NCBI RefSeq assembly: GCF_030325625.1
Contig: NZ_JACAIS010000002.1
Span: 83,813-147,812, forward strand
Direction of reading: 5' to 3'
DNA from: Sphingobacterium sp. N143
GTDB lineage: Bacteria; Bacteroidota; Bacteroidia; Sphingobacteriales; Sphingobacteriaceae
Length of the DNA: 64,000 nt
Position 1 is the first letter of the stretch. Every line of letters starts with the position of its first letter. This document shows positions 18,883 to 27,698 of the stretch, piece by piece. The position numbers and the translations under genes are program-made. The notes under the pieces were generated by a model. That model was not told where the DNA came from. It searched no databases and worked only from the letters and a program-made list of their open reading frames with translations.

Positions 18883-19203
18883 ACTAAGTTTATTTTATGA
18901 TAAGTGATTTTATAGCGTAAGTGCAGACCCCAAGTCCATTATGGTCGCATTCTTTACAGCCAAACTTTATGCCATAAATACGCAAGCCCGTGTTAATTAA
19001 TACAAAATTAACACAATTAATTAATAATACAGAATCACAGGGTTATTGAAGAAGAAATTATTTAATATCTTACAAAAAGTGTAGTAAATCGGGGAATCAC
19101 TGTCCGAAATAAAAGGCATTTTATCCTCGGGAAATTATCATCCTAAAGTGTTATTTATATTTCAATTTTTCCTAACTTAGCTTACATAATATAAAAAAAT
19201 AAG
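18883..19203. other. 321-base AT-rich intergenic region before ilvE
   Basis: No gene seen. It holds a 9-bp inverted repeat (GTGTTAATT at 18990, AATTAACAC at 19006) within a run of TTAATTAAT-type sequence, a plausible regulator site between the divergent small gene and ilvE. TAACTTAG, about 25 bases ahead of ilvE, is one mismatch from the -7 consensus. Confidence 0.4.
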
Positions 19204-20274
19204 ATGAACGCGACAGAAAACTATTCAATTCGCGTAGAGCCAACGCAAAATTCAAGACTCTCGCAAGTAGATTTCGACAATCTAAAATTCGGAAAGATTT
19301 TATCCGACCACATGTTGGTGGCAGACTATGATGATGGTGAATGGAAAGATGTCAGCATCGTCCCCTATGGAGATATCAGCATCAGCCCTTCTATGTCAGC
19401 ATTGCATTATGGTCAAGCTATATTCGAAGGGGTCAAAGCGTATAAATTTGCAGATGGCACAGTGAGTATTTTCCGTCCAGATAAAAACTGGGAACGGTTC
19501 AACAAATCTGCGGCGCGTTTACAAATGCCCGAAGTTCCTGAAGAAATTTTCATGGACGGCTTAAAAAAACTGTTGGACATAGACCGTGACTGGATTCCTG
19601 CAAAAGAAGGTTCATCATTGTATATCCGTCCATTTATGTTCGCTACGGAAGCTGCACTGGGTGTACATCCATCGAAATCATATAAGTTCATTATTATCAC
19701 AGGTCCAGTTGGTGCTTATTACAGCAAACCGATCAGCCTCAAAGTTGAAACATACTATACACGTGCTGCGGAAGGTGGTGTGGGATTTTCAAAAAATGCA
19801 GGGAATTATGCCTTATCACTTTACCCTACCCAACTGGCTAATGATGAAGGCTATGATCAGATCATGTGGACTGATGCATCAGAACATAAATATATTGAAG
19901 AAGCAGGTACAGCAAATCTTATTTTCCGCATCGGTGACAGTATCATTACACCGCATGGAGATACCATCTTACATGGTGTGACCCGCCGTACGATCATGGA
20001 ATTGGCAGAAAAATGGGGATACAAGGCTGAACAAAGAAGGGTATCTGTACAAGAACTTATCGATGGTATTAAGGCCGGAACGGTAACGGAAGCTTTCGCT
20101 GCCGGGACCGCAGCGACCATTACGGATATTAACCGTATCGGTTTTGAAGGTCAGGACTATCACCTACCTCCGGTCGAAGGCCGTGAGTTCTCCAATCGCG
20201 TATTGCAATATTTGAATGAATTACGCTATGGCAAGGTGGAAGATGCTTTCGGATGGAATTTCTTGGTTAAATAA
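19204..20274 (+). CDS. ilvE: Branched-chain amino acid aminotransferase
   Basis: A 356-residue fold-type IV PLP enzyme that interconverts leucine, isoleucine and valine with their 2-keto acids. ALHYGQAIFEGVKAY (67-81) and RFNKSAARL are family stretches. The PLP lysine is Lys197 in GFSKNAGNYA. EEAGTANLIF and ITPHGDTILHGVTRRTIMELA follow, and TAATITDI near the C-terminus is the phosphate-binding turn. The length fits the class II (eukaryote-like/Bacteroidota) BCAT rather than the shorter enterobacterial IlvE. It is monocistronic, ended by a strong terminator. Confidence 0.92.
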   Translation: MNATENYSIRVEPTQNSRLSQVDFDNLKFGKILSDHMLVADYDDGEWKDVSIVPYGDISISPSMSALHYGQAIFEGVKAYKFADGTVSIFRPDKNWERFNKSAARLQMPEVPEEIFMDGLKKLLDIDRDWIPAKEGSSLYIRPFMFATEAALGVHPSKSYKFIIITGPVGAYYSKPISLKVETYYTRAAEGGVGFSKNAGNYALSLYPTQLANDEGYDQIMWTDASEHKYIEEAGTANLIFRIGDSIITPHGDTILHGVTRRTIMELAEKWGYKAEQRRVSVQELIDGIKAGTVTEAFAAGTAATITDINRIGFEGQDYHLPPVEGREFSNRVLQYLNELRYGKVEDAFGWNFLVK

Positions 20275-20289
20275 ACCAACAATATCAAT

Positions 20290-20323
20290 AAAAAAGCTGT
20301 TGTTGACACAACAGCTTTTTTAT
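20290..20323 (+). terminator. Intrinsic terminator after ilvE
   Basis: Stem AAAAAGCTGTTGT / ACAACAGCTTTTT with a 4-base loop, 15 bases after the stop. The A and T runs on both sides make it able to act in both directions, also for the converging miaA. Confidence 0.85.
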
Positions 20324-20354
20324 TTTCGGAATGTCCTTATCGCTTCATCCATAC

Positions 20355-21278
20355 TCAATCGGATGAGTTTTCAGCCAATTTCAATTTTATGAAATCAATA
20401 ATTTCCTGCGTTTCTGTAGGCTGGAACCAATGTGTATTTCCATATTTTTTAAACCAAGTAATCTGCCGTTTCGCATAGCGTCTAGAATTCTGCTTAATCT
20501 TATCCACGGCCTGGTCCAAGGAGCTATTTCCATCCAGATAATCAAACAATTCGGCATAGCCTACGGTCAGCAATGCTGGTTTTGCTCTGAAAGGAATTAG
20601 CGCGCGCACTTCCTCCAACAGTCCTGCTTCCATCATCTGATCGACACGTCGGTTGATCCGCTTGTACAATTTGTCGCGGTCCATATTCAGTCCGATGGTT
20701 AAAATATCAAAGCTTCTCGCTTCCATATTTTTTTTATGATAGGACGACATGGGTTGACCTGTTGCTTCAAATACCTCCAGTGCACGTATCACCCGTTGAG
20801 GATTATCCACGTCAGCAGTCTCGAAATAAATCGGGTCAATGGCTTTTAATTTTTCTTTCATTGCGCCGAGCCCCAAAAGTGCAAGCTCTTTATTGAGCCG
20901 CTCACGTACCTCTGCTCCTGCTTTTGGCAGGTCATCCAATCCTTCGCAAAGTGCCCGGACAAACAGCCCCGAACCGCCTACCATGACTACCACATCATGT
21001 TGTTGAAAAAGCTCAGCCAATTTCAACAACGCCTCCCGTTCAAAGTCCCCGGCTGAATAATCCTGAGTAATACCATGTGAATTCACAAAATGATGCGGCA
21101 CAGCCGCCAGCTCCGTTGCATCAGGTTTGGCCGTACCAATCGACATTTCTTTATAAAACTGCCGCGAATCGGCAGAAATTATTTCCGTATTAAAATAGCT
21201 AGCCAACGAAATAGCCATTGCGGTTTTTCCCACAGCAGTGGGGCCCACAATGGCTATCAATGTTTTTTTATTTGCCAT
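20355..21278 (-). CDS. miaA: tRNA dimethylallyltransferase MiaA
   Basis: A 307-residue enzyme that adds a dimethylallyl group to A37 of tRNAs reading UNN codons. The P-loop GPTAVGKT is at 12-19, followed by ISADSRQFYKEMSIGTAKP, VGGSGLFVRAL, and the C-terminal YAKRQITWFKK. I start it at the ATG at 21278 (MANKKTL); a TTG five codons upstream is also in frame but unlikely. It is first in a minus-strand order that, reading upstream, includes the acidic-tail protein, cca and pdxA, with gaps of about 50-70 bases. Length and motifs are those of a complete MiaA. Confidence 0.94.
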   Translation of the reverse strand: MANKKTLIAIVGPTAVGKTAMAISLASYFNTEIISADSRQFYKEMSIGTAKPDATELAAVPHHFVNSHGITQDYSAGDFEREALLKLAELFQQHDVVVMVGGSGLFVRALCEGLDDLPKAGAEVRERLNKELALLGLGAMKEKLKAIDPIYFETADVDNPQRVIRALEVFEATGQPMSSYHKKNMEARSFDILTIGLNMDRDKLYKRINRRVDQMMEAGLLEEVRALIPFRAKPALLTVGYAELFDYLDGNSSLDQAVDKIKQNSRRYAKRQITWFKKYGNTHWFQPTETQEIIDFIKLKLAENSSD

Positions 21279-21325
21279 ATTTAATTGCTTCAAATGCGCA
21301 GGTCAGGCATTTTAGGCATATTTAA

Positions 21326-21919
21326 TTAATATTCGTCCTCGTAACCATTGGATGATTCGCCTTCCTCACCATTTTCTTCATCCTCATCATCGCCATCACT
21401 GCCAAAGCCGTCCAATTCGTCATCATCGTCCACACCATATTGTGTATCGTCTTCTTCCACATAATCCTCATCGTCATCTTCAGCACCTGAGACAGGAAAA
21501 TTGGCCGCTGTCATTGTTTTAGGCACCTGGCCTATGGTCTTGAATAATGCAGGATATTCCTTTCCGGCTTCTTCTTTTAGAATCTTGATCAATTCTACCT
21601 GAAAATCATAGGGCCGGTCAAAATTATAGATGTAATAAAACTTTTGATGAGGATCATCGATAAACTTGCTCAGACGAATATTCTCCATCAATAATACCTC
21701 AGCCTCTTTTTTACGCTGTGTAGGTTTAAATGCAATTTCAGTTCCTTTTTTCCATTGGTCATTGCTCACATAAAAAGAGGAAGAAGCCTCTGCTGCATAG
21801 CCTGTCGATTTATGGATTTCCTCATGCAGGTCTAAAAATGTACTTTTGGAAGGCATATCAATCTCGCGATACACATCCTCATAATCTTCAAAAGTAACTC
21901 TAAATCTATAAATTGCCAT
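21326..21919 (-). CDS. pRiA4b ORF-3-like (IS1096 TnpR-like) domain protein with acidic tail
   Basis: A 197-residue protein. The first part (about 1-140) matches the plasmid pRiA4b ORF-3 family: MAIYRFRVTFEDYEDVYREIDM, then FLDLHEEIHKSTGY. About 54 C-terminal residues are almost wholly Asp, Glu, Gly and Ser, a disordered acidic tail. Despite the family name, which comes from a plasmid and a transposon passenger gene, this copy sits among core tRNA genes and shows no mobile context. Its function is unknown; the tail could contact basic proteins or nucleic-acid-binding partners, which is speculation. Confidence 0.75.
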   Translation of the reverse strand: MAIYRFRVTFEDYEDVYREIDMPSKSTFLDLHEEIHKSTGYAAEASSSFYVSNDQWKKGTEIAFKPTQRKKEAEVLLMENIRLSKFIDDPHQKFYYIYNFDRPYDFQVELIKILKEEAGKEYPALFKTIGQVPKTMTAANFPVSGAEDDDEDYVEEDDTQYGVDDDDELDGFGSDGDDEDEENGEEGESSNGYEDEY

Positions 21920-21991
21920 TATTAGAAGTAAAAATCAAAAAGTAAAAATTAAAATAACTTGTAAGACCTGATTCAAAATTAATACTATATT

Positions 21992-23425
21992 TTAAGAATT
22001 GGAAATTTCCAATGGGATTTCTTGTTTGACGGACAGGCCCATATCCTGCGCCTGTCTGACCAGGTATTGATAAGCTTCGACTCTAGAATTAGGGATTTCT
22101 CCTTCCAGGATTGCTTCGCGGATCAAATTTTTCAATTTTCCAACAGTACGTCCTGGAGTCAGCCCAAATAACAGCATAATATCTTCACCACTAATGGGGG
22201 GCTGCCAATTCCGGATCTTATCCCGCTCCTCCACATCTTTCAGTTTTTGCTTAACAAGTTCAAAATTCTGTCGATACTTTTTCTTCTTAAACTCATTTTT
22301 GGTAGTCACATCGGCATGGCACAGCATCATTAAAGCCTCGATATCATCTCCAGCTTCAAAGAGTAGGCGTCTGACGGCAGAATCCGTGACAATATCCTGC
22401 GCCAGGACAATTGGACGGAGATGCAACTGTACAAGTTTCTGTACAAATTTCATCTTCTCATTCAATGGCAGCTTCAACTCGGCAAAGAGCTTAGGGACCA
22501 TACGTGCTCCCCGGTCCTCATGCCCATGGAAGGTCCAACCTAATTTTTTATCAAACCGTTTGGTAGCAGGCTTGGCAATATCATGCATAATGGCTGCCCA
22601 GCGCAGCCAAAGGTCATCCGACAATTCACATACATTATCCAGAACTTCCAGGGTATGATAGAAATTATCCTTATGCCCTTTTCCGTCAATGATATCAACG
22701 CCATGCAAATGGTACATTGCCGGAAAGATCAATTCCAACAGTCCGGTATCAAAAAGATATTTAAATCCTACTGAAGGCTTAGGAGAAAGAATAATTTTAT
22801 TGATTTCATCAATAATGCGTTCCTTTGAAATGATCTTGATCCGATCTTTCGTTGCTGTGATTGCCGTAATGGCATCAATAGCGATCTTAAAATTCAGTTG
22901 TGTCGCAAAACGGATCGCACGCATCATTCGTAGCGGATCGTCAGAAAATGTTTCAATGGGATCAAGCGGGGTACGAATCAAGCGATGTTCGAGATCATGG
23001 ATACCATTAAATGGGTCAACCAATGTACCATAATCCGATTTATTTAACGAGAAAGCCATCGCATTGATGGTAAAATCGCGGCGATTTTGATCATCCGCCA
23101 GTGTACCGTCTTCTACAATTGGTTTACGCGAATTGGCACGATAGGACTCTCGTCGAGCACCCACAAATTCTACATTCAATCCTTCATAAACCAACATTGC
23201 TGTTCCAAAATTCTTGTAAACGGCAACTTTAGTATGAAGTTTTTCACCCAATAAAGTGGCAAATTCAATGCCACTGCCCACCACCACAATATCCACATCA
23301 TTCTTAAACGGACGCTTCATAATATAATCACGCACATACCCCCCAATGACATAACACGCAGTATTTGTCTTTTCAGCGAGCTCTTTAATGATAGAAAATA
23401 TTGGATGTTGTAAATTATCGCACAT
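21992..23425 (-). CDS. cca: CCA-adding tRNA nucleotidyltransferase with HD domain
   Basis: A 477-residue enzyme that builds the 3' CCA of tRNA. The nucleotidyltransferase head has GGYVRD at 28-33, the metal-binding Asp43/Asp45 in NDVDIVVV, and RRDFTINAMAFSL. The fingers region RFATQLNFKI follows. The middle HD phosphohydrolase domain is visible as WAAIMHDIAKPAT and HLRPIVL. It is needed here, because the tRNA genes at the window end do not encode CCA. No signal of frameshift or truncation. It is likely co-oriented with miaA downstream. Confidence 0.92.
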   Translation of the reverse strand: MCDNLQHPIFSIIKELAEKTNTACYVIGGYVRDYIMKRPFKNDVDIVVVGSGIEFATLLGEKLHTKVAVYKNFGTAMLVYEGLNVEFVGARRESYRANSRKPIVEDGTLADDQNRRDFTINAMAFSLNKSDYGTLVDPFNGIHDLEHRLIRTPLDPIETFSDDPLRMMRAIRFATQLNFKIAIDAITAITATKDRIKIISKERIIDEINKIILSPKPSVGFKYLFDTGLLELIFPAMYHLHGVDIIDGKGHKDNFYHTLEVLDNVCELSDDLWLRWAAIMHDIAKPATKRFDKKLGWTFHGHEDRGARMVPKLFAELKLPLNEKMKFVQKLVQLHLRPIVLAQDIVTDSAVRRLLFEAGDDIEALMMLCHADVTTKNEFKKKKYRQNFELVKQKLKDVEERDKIRNWQPPISGEDIMLLFGLTPGRTVGKLKNLIREAILEGEIPNSRVEAYQYLVRQAQDMGLSVKQEIPLEISNS

Positions 23426-23480
23426 AGTTAGAACAGCAGGTAAAAACCAAAACAGTTTGCAAAAGTAATAATTTTTTCCC

Positions 23481-24536
23481 CTAATCCCTATCTTTGGATA
23501 GTTTACGGAATGCCAATGGATTTTTAAGCAGCTCTGCTTGCTCTCGGCGGCGTTTTACGATGTGAAGTGCAGCGAAAATAGCTTCCACAAAAGAGCTGGA
23601 CGATGCCAGGTTTTTCCCGGCAATATCATAACCCGTGCCGTGATCTGGCGATGTACGGACAATAGGCAGCCCAGCAGTAAAATTCACACCGGCGCCATTG
23701 GCGATATGCTTGAAGGGTATTAATCCCTGATCGTGGTACATGGCCAAGACGGCATCAAATTTTTCATAGGCCCCTTTTGCAAAGAAACCATCAGCAGGAT
23801 AAGGTCCAAAGCAGAATATACCCTGTTCATTTGCTTTTTCCAGCGTTGGCCGGATAATCTGGTCATCTTCAGTCCCTATAATTCCATGATCCCCGGCATG
23901 TGGATTAAGCCCAAGAACGGCTATTTTGGGTTTCTCAATCCAAAAATCCTTCTTCAAAGATTCATTCATCAGGATCAATTTTTTCAGGATCGCATCTTCC
24001 GTAATATTTGCCGCTACATCATGCAATGGAATATGTCCAGTCACAACCCCGATGCGCAATTCATCACAGACCATAAACATCAGCACATCATCCGCCTCCA
24101 CTTTAGCTTGCAAATATTCTGTATGTCCCGGAAATTGAAATCCTTCTTGCTGAATATTGTGCTTATTGATCGGTGCCGTTACCAAAGCATCTATTTTGCC
24201 CGCTTTCAGATCGTCAATCGCCCTTTCCAAAGATAAAAAGGCGTATTTCCCACCAATTTCATTCTCCTCGCCCAGTGTTATTTTGACATCTTCCTGCCAA
24301 CAATTGATCATATTGGCCCTTTTGCTGTGGGCTTGCTCAGGATCATTGATCACATTAAAACTAAAATCATTTACCCCAATGGCCTTACGATGAAATGAAG
24401 CAACTTTTGTATTTCCATAAACCACAGGTGTAAAGAAATCACACATACGCTGATCTACCAAAGATTTAATAATTACTTCAAGTCCAATGCCGTTTATATC
24501 GCCAACGGTAATACCGATTTTTAGTTTATCACTCAT
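23481..24536 (-). CDS. pdxA: 4-hydroxythreonine-4-phosphate dehydrogenase PdxA
   Basis: A 351-residue NAD-dependent dehydrogenase of the DXP-dependent vitamin B6 pathway; its product is condensed by PdxJ to pyridoxine 5'-phosphate. ITVGDINGIGLEVI opens the fold, followed by TAPINKHNIQ, FPGHTEYLQ, LNPHAGDHGIIGTED, and MYHDQGLIPFKHIANGAGVNFTAGLPIVRTSPDHGTGYDIAG, which together carry the metal-binding histidines. It is transcribed away from rsmA, with a 174-base region between them holding a dispersed repeat. Complete by length. Confidence 0.93.
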   Translation of the reverse strand: MSDKLKIGITVGDINGIGLEVIIKSLVDQRMCDFFTPVVYGNTKVASFHRKAIGVNDFSFNVINDPEQAHSKRANMINCWQEDVKITLGEENEIGGKYAFLSLERAIDDLKAGKIDALVTAPINKHNIQQEGFQFPGHTEYLQAKVEADDVLMFMVCDELRIGVVTGHIPLHDVAANITEDAILKKLILMNESLKKDFWIEKPKIAVLGLNPHAGDHGIIGTEDDQIIRPTLEKANEQGIFCFGPYPADGFFAKGAYEKFDAVLAMYHDQGLIPFKHIANGAGVNFTAGLPIVRTSPDHGTGYDIAGKNLASSSSFVEAIFAALHIVKRRREQAELLKNPLAFRKLSKDRD

Positions 24537-24575
24537 CCTATTTAAAAGCTTTGAATCAAAAATAGGGATTTTTTT

Positions 24576-24634
24576 TTAGTATTGAGTAGTTAGATATGAG
24601 TATTGAGATTTTGGATGTACGAGCCCCTGGCCTT
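24576..24634 (+). repeat. Dispersed 59-base intergenic repeat, copy 1
   Basis: Begins TTAGTATTGAGTAGTTAGAT and aligns without gaps with the complement of 47965-48023, 52 of 59 positions equal by hand alignment. The first 38 bases differ at one position only. It lies between the divergent genes pdxA and rsmA. Confidence 0.75.
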
Positions 24635-24650
24635 AAAGCTTTCTCTCCCT

Positions 24651-24690
24651 TTTGAATTTTTACTTTTGACTTTTTACTTTATAAAGCTTT
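24651..24690 (+). repeat. T-rich leader motif shared with 21926-21955
   Basis: AATTTTTACTTTTGACTTTTTACTTT-type sequence 20-60 bases ahead of rsmA. Nearly the same motif, in the minus-strand sense, lies directly ahead of the acidic-tail protein start at 21919. Low complexity, so the resemblance could be partly chance. Confidence 0.35.
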
Positions 24691-24710
24691 TAAATTTCTA
24701 ATTTTGTGTC

Positions 24711-25490
24711 ATGAGTACAGTTAGAGCAAAAAAACATTTAGGACAGCATTTCTTGAATGATAAGAATGCCGCACAGCGTATCGTTGAAGCCTTAGATCCT
24801 AAATTGGGTTTTGGCCAGGTACTCGAAGTCGGTCCGGGAATGGGTGTGCTTTCTGATTTTCTATTACAGAAAGAAGAGTATGAGACCTATTTGATCGACG
24901 TTGACGATGAATCCATTGCCTATCTGGACGATAAGTACCCACAGCTGGGTGAGCGGTTAATTCACGGGGATTTCCTGCATCTTGATTTTTCGCAGCATTT
25001 CGGTGAGAAGATGGCCGTGATCGGAAACTTTCCCTATAATATTTCCTCCCAGATCCTTTTTAAAATTTTGGATGAACGACAACGTGTCGTTCAAATGGCA
25101 GGTATGTTTCAGAAAGAGGTCGCTGAGCGCTGTACGGCAAAGGCGGGCAGTAAAGAATATGGTATCTTGAGTGTTTTTCTTCAGGCTTACTATAAAGTAG
25201 AATATTTATTTACCGTCAAGGCAGGGGCATTTAATCCACCTCCAAAAGTATTGTCGGGGGTAATCCGCATGACCCGGAATGACCGTGAAAAACTGGATTG
25301 TGATGAAAAGTTATTTTGGCGGGTCGTTAAAGCGGGCTTCAACCAGCGTCGAAAAACCCTGCGCAACTCCCTTTCAGGTGTCATTCCTAAGGACAGAATG
25401 TCGGATAACCCGCTTTATGAGCTACGTGCAGAGCGGTTGACTGTGGAAGATTTTGTCAGCTTAACCAACGAGATCGCAAATTGCCTTTAA
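24711..25490 (+). CDS. rsmA: 16S rRNA dimethyladenosine transferase RsmA (KsgA)
   Basis: A 259-residue SAM-dependent methyltransferase that dimethylates two adjacent adenines in the 3' hairpin of 16S rRNA, a late 30S assembly check. KKHLGQHFLND opens the protein, VLEVGPGMGVLSD is the SAM-binding motif I, GDFLHLDF lies near the adenosine pocket, and GNFPYNISSQ is the catalytic NxPY-type motif. The C-terminal helical domain has KAGFNQRRKTLRNSL. Start ATG 24711. The FAD monooxygenase gene follows after one base, so they are surely co-transcribed. Confidence 0.95.
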   Translation: MSTVRAKKHLGQHFLNDKNAAQRIVEALDPKLGFGQVLEVGPGMGVLSDFLLQKEEYETYLIDVDDESIAYLDDKYPQLGERLIHGDFLHLDFSQHFGEKMAVIGNFPYNISSQILFKILDERQRVVQMAGMFQKEVAERCTAKAGSKEYGILSVFLQAYYKVEYLFTVKAGAFNPPPKVLSGVIRMTRNDREKLDCDEKLFWRVVKAGFNQRRKTLRNSLSGVIPKDRMSDNPLYELRAERLTVEDFVSLTNEIANCL

Positions 25491-25491
25491 T

Positions 25492-26670
25492 ATGATGCTG
25501 GTAGATGGCACATGTATCATTGTCGGTGGCGGAATAGCTGGATTATGTGCAGCAATCGGCCTCGGAAACATGGGTATTGAAGCCCATGTCTATGAAAGTG
25601 CATCCGAACTGAAAGGCATAGGTGCGGGCTTTGGCCTTGCCGCCAATGCCATGCAGGCTTTGGAACATCTTGGGATCAAAGAGGAGATCAGTCTACTGGG
25701 GCACTATCTTGATTCTTATCATGTCTTGGATCAAGGGGGGGCTATTTTGGTTGCACCAAGCACCCAATCGATCAGTCAAAAGTATCAACAAGATAATTTT
25801 GCAATCCATCGTGCTGATCTACATCGGTTCCTTTTATCCAAAATCCCCGACAGCCAAATTCATCTCGGTAAACGGGCCGTTTCTTTTGAGCGTGAAGGCG
25901 ACGGGGTACACGTTCATTTTGCCGATGGAAGCCAGGTATCAGGGCAGACGCTTTTGGTAGCCGATGGAGTACATTCACTTTTACGTCAACAATTGGTTCC
26001 GGGCTCTATTCCACGTTATGCGGGGTACACCTGTTGGCGGGCAACCATTGATAATAGCAGCATACAGCTTAAAGAAGGCAGTGAAACCTGGGGGAATAAA
26101 GGTCGTTTTGGAATGACCCCTTTGGTAGGCAACCGTATCTACTGGTATGCCTGTATTAATAGCTCACCACAAAACCCTGTTTTGAAACGTTGGACAACGA
26201 CAGAGCTGCTAGATAATTTTAAGCATTACCATAGCCCTATTCCAACGATCTTGGCAGAAACAAGGGACAGCGACCTGATTTCGAATGATATTATCGATAT
26301 TGCCCCTCTCCGCCAGCTGGCATTTGACAATATCCTATTGCTCGGAGATGCTGGCCATGCAACCACACCCAATTTAGGACAGGGAGCCTGTCAGGCCATC
26401 GAAGATGTTGCCGTGCTCATGGATGAGCTGAACATGGCAACATCCATTCCACAGGCTTTCAAACGGTTTGAAAAAAGACGGCTCGAACGGGTAAATTATA
26501 TCTGCAACACGTCCTGGAAAATAGGAAAAATTGCCCAATGGGAACATCCCCTATTGATTGGGATGCGCAATTTTTGTATGAAAGTCATGCCCAACAGTCT
26601 GAAGCAGCAACAGTTAAACAAATTATTGTCCGTAGACTTTATGCAAATCCATCGTAGCGCTGACCGATGA
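25492..26670 (+). CDS. FAD-dependent monooxygenase
   Basis: A 392-residue class A flavoprotein hydroxylase. The N-terminal dinucleotide fold is CIIVGGGIAGLCAAIGLG with Glu in VYESASE, the DG-like motif is LLVADGVHSLLRQQL, and the FAD ribityl motif is LLLGDAGHATTPNLGQGACQAIEDV. Such enzymes hydroxylate aromatic or polyketide-like substrates using NAD(P)H and O2; relatives include salicylate- and zeaxanthin-epoxidase-type proteins. Substrate is unknown. It starts one base after rsmA and is followed 89 bases later by a dehydrogenase on the same strand; this trio gives no clear pathway. Confidence 0.82.
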   Translation: MMLVDGTCIIVGGGIAGLCAAIGLGNMGIEAHVYESASELKGIGAGFGLAANAMQALEHLGIKEEISLLGHYLDSYHVLDQGGAILVAPSTQSISQKYQQDNFAIHRADLHRFLLSKIPDSQIHLGKRAVSFEREGDGVHVHFADGSQVSGQTLLVADGVHSLLRQQLVPGSIPRYAGYTCWRATIDNSSIQLKEGSETWGNKGRFGMTPLVGNRIYWYACINSSPQNPVLKRWTTTELLDNFKHYHSPIPTILAETRDSDLISNDIIDIAPLRQLAFDNILLLGDAGHATTPNLGQGACQAIEDVAVLMDELNMATSIPQAFKRFEKRRLERVNYICNTSWKIGKIAQWEHPLLIGMRNFCMKVMPNSLKQQQLNKLLSVDFMQIHRSADR

Positions 26671-26759
26671 TCGAGTACTTTTCGAGCACGGTTTAACGCA
26701 TGGGAGGTGAATATGATAAGAGTAAGAAACGCAGGAATATACATAACTAATTTAAATCG

Positions 26760-27689
26760 ATGAAAACCAACATTCTGATTGTCGACGACATCCATGAGAT
26801 CATGCTCAGGAAATTTGAACAGGCAGGAATTTCCTATAACTATCAACCTGACATCCAGCGGGAAGATGCCGAAAAAATCATCGCTGATTATTCGGGATTG
26901 GTCATCCGATCCAAATTTCAGGTAGATCGCGCTTTTTTTGAGTTAGCCCCCAACCTACGTTTTATTGCACGTGCAGGGGCCGGTATGGATAACATAGACG
27001 ATGAATGTGCATTACAAAAGCAAGTAGCCTTAATTTCTGCCAATGAAGGTAACTGTGATGCGGTAGGCGAGCATATGATCGGTATGCTACTGAGCCTGAT
27101 GAACAACCTAAACCGTGCTGATCAGCAAGTGCGGTCAGGCCAATGGCTGCGTGAAGCCAACCGTGGATATGAACTTAAAGGACGCACTGTTGGTTTGATC
27201 GGATATGGGCATAATGGTATGGCAATGGCGAAAAAACTATCCGGTTTTGATGTCCATGTGTTAGCCTATGATAAATACCGGGTCGATTATACCGACCAGT
27301 ATGCACAGGCTGCAGACATGGAAACCATCTATCAACAGGCCGACATTCTAAGTTTTCACATCCCCTTAACGGCTGAAACCGAAGGTATGATCGACCGACA
27401 GTATCTCTCCAGATTTGAGAAACCCATCTTCTTCTTACTTGGTGCGCGGGGAGGCATTGTCCATGTGCCCGCTGTATTGCATGGACTCGATCAAGGCTCC
27501 ATTCTGGGAGCTGCCTTTGATGTGCTGCCCGTGGAAAAATTCCCCAAATTAGCGGAACAGCATTGGTATCAGGATCTCATCGGGCGGGAAAACGTTATGT
27601 TATCACCCCATGTTGCTGGCTGGACCTTTGAAAGCTACTATAAGCTGTCAGCCGTAGCTGCCGACAAAATTATTAGGTTTTTAAAGTAA
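26760..27689 (+). CDS. D-2-hydroxyacid dehydrogenase (phosphoglycerate-dehydrogenase-like)
   Basis: A 309-residue NAD-binding dehydrogenase. GLIGYGHNGMAMAKKL is the Rossmann GxGxxG loop at about 143-158, RAGAGMDNID is the substrate-side stretch, FFLLGARGGIVHVPAV holds the catalytic Arg, and LSPHVAGWTFES holds the catalytic His. It lacks the ACT domain of classical SerA and is close to the short PGDH form used by many Bacteroidota for serine synthesis. The LGARGG where most family members have NTARGG is a small divergence. Whether it is the cell's main SerA cannot be told without finding serC nearby, and none is here. Confidence 0.78.
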   Translation: MKTNILIVDDIHEIMLRKFEQAGISYNYQPDIQREDAEKIIADYSGLVIRSKFQVDRAFFELAPNLRFIARAGAGMDNIDDECALQKQVALISANEGNCDAVGEHMIGMLLSLMNNLNRADQQVRSGQWLREANRGYELKGRTVGLIGYGHNGMAMAKKLSGFDVHVLAYDKYRVDYTDQYAQAADMETIYQQADILSFHIPLTAETEGMIDRQYLSRFEKPIFFLLGARGGIVHVPAVLHGLDQGSILGAAFDVLPVEKFPKLAEQHWYQDLIGRENVMLSPHVAGWTFESYYKLSAVAADKIIRFLK

Positions 27690-27698
27690 TGATGATCA

